64,000 nucleotides of DNA from JBFGCT01 sp963825565 (GTDB taxonomy: Bacteria > Actinomycetota > Acidimicrobiia > Acidimicrobiales > Ilumatobacteraceae): contig CAWGTW010000003.1 in assembly GCA_963825565.1 (NCBI GenBank), positions 175,699 through 239,698 on the forward strand, in the 5' to 3' direction. The position numbers were made by a program, and so were the translations under genes. Numbering within the stretch: the stretch's first letter is position 1; each line of letters begins with the position of its first letter. The notes below the pieces were generated by a model. That model made no database searches, was not told where the DNA came from, and saw only the letters and a program-made list of their open reading frames with translations. Positions 48,025 through 55,300 of the stretch are shown here, one piece after another.

Positions 48025-48439
48025 CCGCGGGGTACTGCCACCTGCCACCCCTAAGGGGTGTGGCAGTGGCGGCAGTCCACCATCCCGCCGCTGCCAATGG
48101 CAGTCGATGGCAGTGCCATGGCAGTTGCTCAGCCTCCTCGCCGGAACCGCACTCCTACTGACCGCGCTCCGCCAGTACGACGCCGCCCGAAACCGATTCG
48201 ACCGGGCGGCCATCCAAGCCACGTCGAGCGGCTGCTACGAACGCGTCCACTGCCCGCAACCGCTGCTCGATGTCCTGCCCTCGGCGCTCGTCGGAGCGAC
48301 CGGCGTCACCGTCCTGACCGTGGCACTCGCCGCCGCGCTGTGGCCGCGAGGCCGGCTCGAAGGGGGACCGGGGGGCGGGCGCGCAACGGACCAACACGCG
48401 CCCGCCCCAGCCCACCCCGATCTGGACGTATACCCCTAG
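48014..48439 (+). CDS. Two-TM small membrane protein of the element
   Basis: The 141-residue product starts MSTDRGVLPP 11 bases inside the ATPase gene. It has hydrophobic segments near residues 36-53 (WQLLSLLAGTALLLTAL) and 88-108 (LPSALVGATGVTVLTVALA) with a soluble loop holding two Cys between them. I recognise no family. Small membrane proteins in satellites are often cargo or superinfection-exclusion factors, but that is inference. Confidence 0.55.
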   Translation: MSTDRGVLPPATPKGCGSGGSPPSRRCQWQSMAVPWQLLSLLAGTALLLTALRQYDAARNRFDRAAIQATSSGCYERVHCPQPLLDVLPSALVGATGVTVLTVALAAALWPRGRLEGGPGGGRATDQHAPAPAHPDLDVYP

Positions 48440-48483
48440 TGGTCGGTCGGGAATCCGCGACCAACAATGAAAACGAGGTCATC

Positions 48484-48921
48484 ATGAGAAGTGACAACGA
48501 TCCGGCGGTCTGTGAGGGCTGCGGCAACCCGTTTGCGATGGGTAGCGGTGTCGGTCGTCGATGGTGCTCGGAGCGTTGCCGTTCCCGGGCGAGACGCGCC
48601 GACGCGAAGTCGCCGCCGTTGCCGGACGAGCCGATCCCGCCGGCCGAGTCGGCGACGGACGCGGTCGAGTCGTTGGCTGCTTGTCTCGATTACGACGACG
48701 GCGATCCGCGGTCGGTGATGATCGTGCTCGCGAGGCGGATGGCCGCGCAGGTGGATCGCGCTCCGCAAGACGTGATGTTCGTTCGCGAGTTGCGGCAGAT
48801 CGTCGGGTCGATGTCGGAGAATCCTTCGCAGCCGGCGACCGTGCTCGATGAGATCAGGTTGAAGCGGTATCGGCGGCGCGCTGACTTGTTCCTTGCGTCG
48901 GTGGATCGGGAGCGGTCATGA
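48484..48921 (+). CDS. Zinc-finger protein, possible terminase small subunit
   Basis: The 145-residue protein has an N-terminal zinc finger (CEGCGNPF ... WCSERCRSRARR) and a helical remainder (SVMIVLARRMAAQVDRAP, then VLDEIRLKRYRRRADLF). Size, helix content and position two genes ahead of the capsid resemble small terminase or DNA-recognition subunits of phages, but no signature proves it. The next gene overlaps its stop as ATGA. Confidence 0.55.
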   Translation: MRSDNDPAVCEGCGNPFAMGSGVGRRWCSERCRSRARRADAKSPPLPDEPIPPAESATDAVESLAACLDYDDGDPRSVMIVLARRMAAQVDRAPQDVMFVRELRQIVGSMSENPSQPATVLDEIRLKRYRRRADLFLASVDRERS

Positions 48922-49202
48922 CGCCTGACCCGCTGCCGGTGAACGTGATCGACCGGCTCGAGCTCGACCGAGCCGAACATCTCGTGCGCGACGCGGTGCT
49001 CGCTCAGCATCCCCGCGAGCGGTCCGAATGGCTTGCCGCCCTCGACGCGGGCGCGACGGTTCACCTCGATCTATTTGACGAGCGCGGCTTTGCGAAGTTG
49101 GCGTTCGCCAGACCTGCCGATGGTGCTCTTGTGGTTGTCGGTCGGGTGCACTGGCGGGCGTTCCTGCCCGAGTGCGAAGGCGTCTGGGGTGAACCCGAGT
49201 GA
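48918..49202 (+). CDS. Small element protein (94 aa), unknown
   Basis: The product begins MTPDPLPVNVIDRLELDRAE and has an alpha/beta character with HLDLFDERGFAKLAF and VVVGRVHWRAFLPE. No family recognised. It overlaps the zinc-finger gene by 4 bases and is the last gene before the capsid leader region. Confidence 0.6.
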   Translation: MTPDPLPVNVIDRLELDRAEHLVRDAVLAQHPRERSEWLAALDAGATVHLDLFDERGFAKLAFARPADGALVVVGRVHWRAFLPECEGVWGEPE

Positions 49203-49229
49203 GACGCAACCTCGCCTTCGAGGTGATCG

Positions 49230-49241
49230 TTGCAGATGCAA
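49230..49241. promoter_or_regulatory. 12-bp inverted repeat TTGCAGATGCAA, copy 1
   Basis: TTGCA and TGCAA arms around GA. An identical site lies at 51113-51124, so the pair brackets the capsid gene. It may be an operator or a recombination relic. Confidence 0.4.
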
Positions 49242-49254
49242 TCGAGGTGCTATC

Positions 49255-49350
49255 GTGACCGGTGAGCGTTCGAGTTCGTTTGCGGCGCTCGTCGAGCCGC
49301 CTGGCAACACGCGACAAGACGGGCGGCGACGGTGGTACTTGCGAGAGTAG
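49255..49350 (+). CDS. Possible 31-aa peptide upstream of the capsid gene
   Basis: GTG at 49255 to TAG at 49350 encodes VTGERSSSFAALVEPPGN followed by a basic tail. It resembles the N-terminal part of a phage HNH endonuclease or tail peptide only loosely. It may be a leader peptide or chance. Confidence 0.25.
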   Translation: MTGERSSSFAALVEPPGNTRQDGRRRWYLRE

Positions 49351-49424
49351 GGACCGTCACCGCAGCGAACCCGAACTCGGGCTGTTTGCACCTCGGGAGA
49401 TGACGCAACCAACGTCTGAACCGC

Positions 49425-49456
49425 GCCGCCCCCTGTGGCGGCCATCTCTCAAGGAG
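49425..49456 (+). promoter_or_regulatory. Capsid leader hairpin and ribosome binding site
   Basis: GCCGCC and GGCGGC (49425-49442) form a 6-bp stem 8 bases upstream of AAGGAG (49451-49456). This Shine-Dalgarno is 9 bases ahead of the GTG at 49466 and decides the capsid start against the upstream ATG at 49400, which has no such site. Confidence 0.6.
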
Positions 49457-49465
49457 AACCCCCAA

Positions 49466-50920
49466 GTGTTGAACCTTCGCCAGAACGAAGCCCAACGAGC
49501 CGACCTGAAAGCCGACATCGCCCGCATCAAGTCCGAGATGCACAGACTCGACGCCGACGCTGGCGGGGAGGCATTGAGCCCGGGCGCGGCGGAACGCTGG
49601 CACAACTTGGAGCGGGCCATCGAGAAGCGGAACGCCGAACTCGAGGCCGTTGAGAGCGAGATGCGGGCCGAACTCATCGACCGTGTCGTGAAGGGCGGCG
49701 GCCACCCGATTGACAGTTCGATCGCTGACCGCCACCGCCGCCACGATGGTCACCGCGTCCCGGGATGCGATGACGGGCTGCGCACCATCGAACGGGCGCA
49801 CAACGCCGGCCAGTTGCCGGACTACGCCGCCGAACGCGCCACCAACCTCGTCACCGCCGGATCGTTCGGTGAACGCACCCTTGCCGCCAGGTGGGCCACC
49901 GCCGCAGGCGACGACCAGTACCGGGGCGCGTTCGCCAAGCTGCTCGGCGACCCAACCCGCGGCCATCTGCTGTGGACACCACAAGAGGCCGACGCCTACC
50001 GGGCTGTGGCTGCGGTGCAAGCCGAGATGGAATCGCGGGCGATGTCGACCACCGTCGGCAACGGCGGCTACATGATCCCGTTGACGATGGACCCGGCGAT
50101 CATGCTGACCAACGACGGCTCGAACAATCCGCTGCGGCAGCTCGCCACCGTGAAACAGACGATGACGAACGCCTGGCAAGGTGTCACCTCCGCGGGTGCC
50201 ACCGCGGAGTGGAAGACCGAGGCCGCCGAGGCCGCCGACGGTTCCCCCACGGTCGCGGCACCGTCGATCCCTGTGTTCCTCGGCGACAGCTTTGTGCCGT
50301 ACAGCTTCGAGATCGGCCAGGACGCGATCGGCTTCCTCGACGAACTCTCTGGCGTGCTCGTCGACTCCGCTGACAACCTCATGGCCACCGCGTACACGAC
50401 CGGCACCGGCTCAGGGCAGCCGCAGGGCATCGTCACCGGGCTCGCCGGCACCGCGTCGGAGATCAACGGCGGCGGGTCCGAGGCGATCATCGCCGCCGAC
50501 GCGTACAGCCTGCAGGACGCCCTCCCGGCACGGTTCTCGGCGAACGCCACCTGGCAAACCCACATCGCGACGGCGAACACGTTCCGACAGTTCGAGACGA
50601 CGAACGGTGCGCTTGCGTTCCCTGAGTTGCGCGAGACACCGCCGACGCTGATCGGGAAACGGTGGTACGAGAACTCGAACATGGACGGGGCCATCGACGC
50701 CGGGGCGACGGCGAACAACTACCTCGCGGTGTATGGGGACGTGCGGCGCGGGTTCTTCATCGTCGACCGCGTCGGCTCCACGCTCGAACTCATCCCCAAC
50801 CTCGTCGGAGCCAACCAACGCCCCACCGGCGAGAGGGGCGCAATTTTGTACCTTCGCACCGGCTCCAAGGTCGTGGTGCCGCAAGCACTCCGCCTCCTCG
50901 ACATCGCGACAACCGCCTGA
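49466..50920 (+). CDS. HK97-fold major capsid protein
   Basis: The 484-residue protein has a coiled-coil N-terminal scaffold-like region (about residues 1-70), a linker, then the HK97 capsid body with GGYMIPLTMDPAIMLTNDG, PSIPVFLGDSFVPYSFEIG, TGTGSGQPQGIVTGL and a C-terminal KVVVPQALRLLDIATT. It would build the particle shell. No protease, portal or scaffolding gene is adjacent, so maturation and packaging must use other proteins. A nearly identical 3' fragment of a second capsid gene lies at 51127-51180. Confidence 0.9.
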   Translation: MLNLRQNEAQRADLKADIARIKSEMHRLDADAGGEALSPGAAERWHNLERAIEKRNAELEAVESEMRAELIDRVVKGGGHPIDSSIADRHRRHDGHRVPGCDDGLRTIERAHNAGQLPDYAAERATNLVTAGSFGERTLAARWATAAGDDQYRGAFAKLLGDPTRGHLLWTPQEADAYRAVAAVQAEMESRAMSTTVGNGGYMIPLTMDPAIMLTNDGSNNPLRQLATVKQTMTNAWQGVTSAGATAEWKTEAAEAADGSPTVAAPSIPVFLGDSFVPYSFEIGQDAIGFLDELSGVLVDSADNLMATAYTTGTGSGQPQGIVTGLAGTASEINGGGSEAIIAADAYSLQDALPARFSANATWQTHIATANTFRQFETTNGALAFPELRETPPTLIGKRWYENSNMDGAIDAGATANNYLAVYGDVRRGFFIVDRVGSTLELIPNLVGANQRPTGERGAILYLRTGSKVVVPQALRLLDIATTA

Positions 50921-51112
50921 GTTGAAACGAGTCCGCACGCTCAACTGATCGACCCTCGGACCGCGCAGGCTTCAAGGTTTGGGCAATCGGTTCCGAATCC
51001 CTGGGGCAGAAGCCGCCACGCTGCCTCGCATGGGAGGACGGGTCCCTGAGGGCGGCGTGGCTGGCTTCTGCTCCAATACTGAGTTGTCCGCTCCCCTTCG
51101 GTCAGTTACGCG

Positions 51113-51124
51113 TTGCAGATGCAA
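51113..51124. promoter_or_regulatory. 12-bp inverted repeat TTGCAGATGCAA, copy 2
   Basis: Identical to 49230-49241, including the two preceding bases. It lies directly in front of the capsid gene fragment. Confidence 0.4.
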
Positions 51125-51126
51125 CG

Positions 51127-51180
51127 AGAGTCGTCATACCCCAAACACTCCGCCTGCTCGACATCCCGACCACCGCGTGA
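51127..51180 (+). pseudogene. 3' fragment of a second capsid gene
   Basis: The frame reads RVVIPQTLRLLDIPTTA then TGA, against KVVVPQALRLLDIATTA and TGA at the end of the intact capsid gene. The DNA differs at several positions, so it is a diverged paralogue and not a fresh copy. Everything upstream of it is gone. Confidence 0.8.
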
Positions 51181-51211
51181 CCTCCCCGCGAAGTGCAATC
51201 ACAAGGGGCGG

Positions 51212-51745
51212 CTACCAGCTGAGCGTGTCGTTGTCCGTCACGTGAATCCGAGTGAACGCCGCCTCAACAGCCTTGATGCTCACCCGCGCACGCACGACCG
51301 TGTCGTTCCCGAGGGTGAGCACCGCGACCAAGTCCTTCCGAGGCTCTAGAGCGCCCTGGTTTGCTCTGATCAGGTTTCGAACTCGCTTCTCATCGATTAT
51401 CCAACTCCGCTGTCCAGACACCAGAATCGGCACGGGGAACCCTTGAACATCCGAGACGATCCCGGGTGCGTCCGACGTTCCGAAGGTCAGCGAGGTCACA
51501 ATGGCGTTCTGTCGACCGATGTTGTGCACAACGACGCCGAGGCTCAGGTGCTCGTCCGGCAGGGCCCTCACAATCGCACCCGACTTTCCGATCGGGGAGG
51601 TGCTGCTGTCGCGATCGGCCAGGTTCAGCACGAAAGAAATCTTGACCCTCACCCCGGCGTCGCGGTGCATCTTCCACTGCCACAGGATCGAGGCCACGCT
51701 GAGCAGGAGGGCGCTAAGCGCAATAGCGGTGGTCCAGACCTCCAT
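51212..51745 (-). CDS. Membrane-anchored element protein, unknown
   Basis: The 177-residue product has one N-terminal membrane span (WTTAIALSALLLSVASILWQW) and a beta-rich soluble domain (HLSLGVVVHNIGRQNAIVTS and TLGNDTVVRARVSI). It lies in the cargo position, opposite in strand to the capsid operon and next to attR. No family recognised. A fitness or phage-exclusion role is possible but unsupported. Confidence 0.65.
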   Translation of the reverse strand: MEVWTTAIALSALLLSVASILWQWKMHRDAGVRVKISFVLNLADRDSSTSPIGKSGAIVRALPDEHLSLGVVVHNIGRQNAIVTSLTFGTSDAPGIVSDVQGFPVPILVSGQRSWIIDEKRVRNLIRANQGALEPRKDLVAVLTLGNDTVVRARVSIKAVEAAFTRIHVTDNDTLSW

Positions 51746-51804
51746 TGGTCGCGCAGATTACCCCCGGCCTCAAAGGAAGCGATCATTTCTCATCACCCTC
51801 GTCC

Positions 51805-51836
51805 TGGTCACATCGTGGTCACAAACGCGTGATCAC
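51805..51836. repeat. Right candidate integrase arm-type repeat
   Basis: TGGTCACATCGTGGTCAC followed by AAACGCGTGATCAC. It is the counterpart of 43244-43273 in the same orientation, about 100 bases inside attR. Confidence 0.45.
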
Positions 51837-51938
51837 AGGGCCGGATTCGGCATCACGAGTATCGACGCCGCTCGGCGCGAAATGCACTTCTAGCTGGACT
51901 GACACAGACCGGAGGACACCAGGCATAACGGCCGTCTT

Positions 51939-51965
51939 CGGGTTCGATTCCCGGCGTCGCCTCCA
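51939..51965 (+). repeat. attR core: copy of tRNA-Cys 3' end
   Basis: Exact 27-bp match to 43182-43208. The bases before it do not form a tRNA anticodon arm, so this is a fragment. The host terminator follows after one base. Confidence 0.92.
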
Positions 51966-51966
51966 A

Positions 51967-52014
51967 CCCCTGAGCAGGTATCATGCCTGCTCAGGGGTTC
52001 ATTTCGTTTTCACC
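51967..52014 (+). terminator. Rho-independent terminator, original tRNA-Cys terminator
   Basis: CCCCTGAGCAGG and CCTGCTCAGGGG form a perfect 12-bp stem with a 7-base loop (stem-loop 51967-51997), followed by TTCATTTCGTTTT. Its position right after attR fits the terminator that followed tRNA-Cys before the insertion. Confidence 0.85.
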
Positions 52015-52027
52015 CGCATCGCCGAGG

Positions 52028-52183
52028 GTGCCCAAGCGCGAGATGGCGTTCCTCGACTGGGATCAGACGATGATCTACTTCGCCGTCGACACCGGGATGC
52101 GCTGAAGCGAGATCGTCGGGCTCCGGCGCGGCAAGCTCGACCTGGCGAACCGCGAGGTGCGGGTGACCGAGCAGCTGGCTGAT
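52028..52183 (+). pseudogene. Integrase catalytic-domain remnant with in-frame stop
   Basis: The frame reads REMAFLDWDQTMIYFAVDTGMR, a TGA at 52103-52105, then SEIVGLRRGKLDLANREV and VTEQLAD. This is the start of a tyrosine-recombinase catalytic domain, where TGMR-x-SEIVGLR holds the catalytic Arg and the TGA replaces the next codon. Neither N-terminus nor the His/Tyr part is found. It differs from the resident integrase, so it comes from another, older element. Confidence 0.75.
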
Positions 52184-52344
52184 CGAGCCCCCGCACCCGC
52201 CTTGGACTCGGGCTTGGACGGCTCTGCGAGAACCATCGAGCACAGTGGAGCAACAATCAGGCCGAGGGCATCGTGGACGCGGGACGCCGATCAAGCAGAC
52301 GCGGCGAAGGGCGGGTCACGGGTCATGAGACGAGGAGGCGGTGG

Positions 52345-55300
52345 TCAGCCGGCTGGTTCGTCGTCCGGCCAGGTCGCCTCGATGCCGGCCATGATGTCGT
52401 CGAGGGCTTCGGGACCGTCGACGAACCAGTCGATCATTCCCGCCCAGAACGTTCCCCCGCCGACCTCGCGGGGCATCATGTCGGATGCGTCGAACCGAAA
52501 CCCGTCGCTGACGAGCGCAGCGCGGGTGAGCTCGGCGATTCGCCGTTCAGTGGGGTTGGGGATGGCGTCGAGACCGAACCGGGTGTTGGCGGGGATGTAC
52601 CCGATGCCTGCCTCCGCGCTGGCATGTCCGTAGTCGGGCGACGCGATGAACTCCATCACTGCGCGCACCTCGGGGCGATCGGTGACTGCGATGACGTACC
52701 TGCCGGCACCGACCATCGTCTCGGAGTACTGCGGATCGATCGTCGGGAACGCGAGGGCGTCGATGGTCTCTCCCGCTCCACTCCCGGCGATCGAAGGGGT
52801 GAACGATGCTGACGGTACGAACGTGCAGCCTTCAGGTTCCTGTGCCAATGCGAGAGGTGCCTCCTGAAATGGCGTCTGGGCAGCTGCGGCCGGGCTGCGA
52901 TCGAGGTACTCGGGTGTGAAGACGAGCTCGCCGACTCGTCGTACCGCGGCAACGACCGCCGGGTGGTCGAAGTCGATCTCGTGGAAGGACCAGTCGTCGT
53001 AGAAGTCTGGCCCCTCGGAACGGAGCAGGGCGGACTCGATGATGTCGGTGACCGGCCAGCCGCTGGCGTTGCCGGACTCGATGAAGATGCACCATGGGGT
53101 GCGTCCGCTTGCGACGATCCGATCGCTGATCGCCATCAGCTCGTCCCAGGTCTCCGGCGCTTTCTGGCCGAGGCGGTCGACGGCTGCGATGTTGTACCAA
53201 ACGAGTGATTTCGCGTCGAGGCCCTCCCACAGCCCGTAGACCGGGCCAGACGTCGATGGCCAGGATCGGTCGAGGCTGAGCGAGAGCAGGCTGGTCAGGT
53301 AGGGGCTCTGGGTTCTCTCGAGTTCGTCGCGGTCGAGGTACCGCGTGAGATCCATGACATTGCCCGGCGCGATCACCGGCATCATGCCCGGCTGAACGAG
53401 TTGGAGGATGTCGGCGTCGGGGTCGACGACGTCCCGGAGACTCGCGTCGCCGCGTTTGGCTCTGACGACGACTTCGATTCCGGTTTGCTCGGTGAACAGT
53501 TCGAAGTTGGCTTGCATCGCGGCAATGCCATTCAGCTCCGCCTCGATCTTGACGCTCGCGCCGGCGAGCGGTTGTTCGCTCGGCCTGCCGGCGTATGCCT
53601 CGACGCCACCGGTGATCGTCAGACCGGACGCAACGGGTTCTCGTGGGTCCTGACACGTCGTGAGCCCGGCTACACGGCACTCCTCGTCGGTGAAGCTCCT
53701 CGTCACTTGACGCTGGGCGAGAGCGATCAGCTCGTCGGGTGGCAGTAGGAAGACGCCGCCTCCAGCACCCGCTCTGAGCGCGCTCGGCGCGGTCGAGATG
53801 GGGTATTGCGTCCTGGTGGCCTGCACGCCTCCGTGCAGCGCGTCCATGACCTCTGGCGGCAACTGGCCCTGTGCAGACGCCACGCGGGCCGCTTCGATTG
53901 CCAACATGTTCGCCAGCTCGGGATCCGATCTCTTCTTCGACTGGGCGGTTGCCGCGACGTCGCGGGCTTTTGCCGATCGGCTGATCTCTGTCGCGAGGTC
54001 GGAAGCGCGGCGCTGCTGGACGAACGCGAATGCACCCAGGGCGAGCACCAACACGATCGTGACCGCCATCGCGACCAAGATCTGGGATCGCCGTCGAAGC
54101 GTCGTCTCGCGTCGCTCCTCGTTCACTCGCACACGGCGCCGTTGTGCCGCTGCCAGCTCGCTCGATTCCAGAAACTGGCGCTCGTCGCCGGTGAGTCCGA
54201 TCGGTGGTGACTCGACCCAGCCCTCGTACTTGGCGAGCTGGCCACCGGTGAGAACGAACGTCGGATCACGATCGTGCTGAAACCAGTCGCGAGCCGTTTC
54301 GGCAAGACGACGTTCGGCGCGGACGTCCGAGCGCGCGTCCTCGATCCATCGCTGCAGCCTCGGCCACGCGTTCAGGAGCGCCTCGTGCGCGATCTCGACC
54401 GTCGGCCCGCGGGTCACCGGGTCGCGATCGAACCCCAGGAGTCGATGACGCGCGAACGTGTCGGCGACACGCCGGGCGTAGGCGCCTGCGCCGCCGATCG
54501 CTGTGAGTTCTGACAGCAGCACGCGTCGCCGCGTGTCACCGGAGCCTTCACCGAGCGTCACGAGCCGCAGGAAGATCTGCCGGGCTGCTTGTTGTTCGTC
54601 GACTTCCAGGCTGACATAGATCGCCTCAGCCCGGTCGACCAGCGCACCCGACACCCCACCGAGCTCGCGGTACGCCGACATCAGCAGCGTGGTGCCGGAG
54701 CGTCGCTCGAACAGCTCGGTCAGCGTGTACTGCAGCAATGGAAGAGCGGCCGGTCGGTCGATGACCGCGGCGACCAATTCCCCGACCAGCGCCGGCTCGC
54801 AGACCGCACCGACGCGCTCGGCTGGTCCTGACACCGCCCGTTCGAGATCCTCGGGCGACATCGGCGTCAGCACCTCGGTGCCGGTGCGAAGGAGTTCACC
54901 CAACCCACGGTGCCCGAGCGGCCGGTCGTAGAAGTCGGCCCGCAAGGTGATCACGATCCTGACTCGGCTGTGGTCGTCGCGAGCAGCGGCGACCAGTGCG
55001 TCGATGAAGCGCTCGGCCTCGTCGGGCGCACTCTGCGTGAACAGTTCTTCGAACTGGTCGACGACCAACACGAGCGTCGAATTCTCTGCCGGGAGAACAC
55101 GTTCGACCGCCCGGTGAATGCCTTGGTCACCACTGAGCTGCTCCAGCAACGACGCCGATGGCTTCACTGCGACCGCGAGCAATGCAAGCTCGAGCTGATC
55201 GAACGGGTGGACTGCCGGCACCATCTCGACGGTGAACCATGTGCTCGATCCGGGCGCGGCCCCCTGCCGGAGGGCGGGGAGCAGGCCCGCCCTCACCACG

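Larger units (their letters stand above)
43209..51965. mobile_element. 8.76-kb tRNA-Cys integrative element, phage-satellite type
   Basis: The element lies between the intact tRNA and a 27-bp copy of its 3' end. It contains, from the left: a foreign CO-dehydrogenase fragment, a small membrane protein, a tyrosine integrase, a DNA-binding-like protein, an excisionase-like HTH protein, a zinc-ribbon protein, a RepA-like ATPase, a two-TM protein, a zinc-finger protein, an HK97-fold capsid gene and a TM protein. There is no portal, large terminase, protease, tail or lysis gene, so it cannot form phage alone. The content is like the small capsid-bearing elements phiRv1 and phiRv2. Mobilisation by a helper phage is inferred. 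Confidence 0.82.

Noticed and set aside
48484..48921. Zinc-finger protein named as terminase small subunit
   Set aside because: Position and size fit, but no DNA-recognition signature is visible, so only a possible role is stated.
49400..49465. Upstream ATG at 49400 as capsid start
   Set aside because: It has no Shine-Dalgarno and adds non-family residues, whereas GTG 49466 has AAGGAG at 9 bases.
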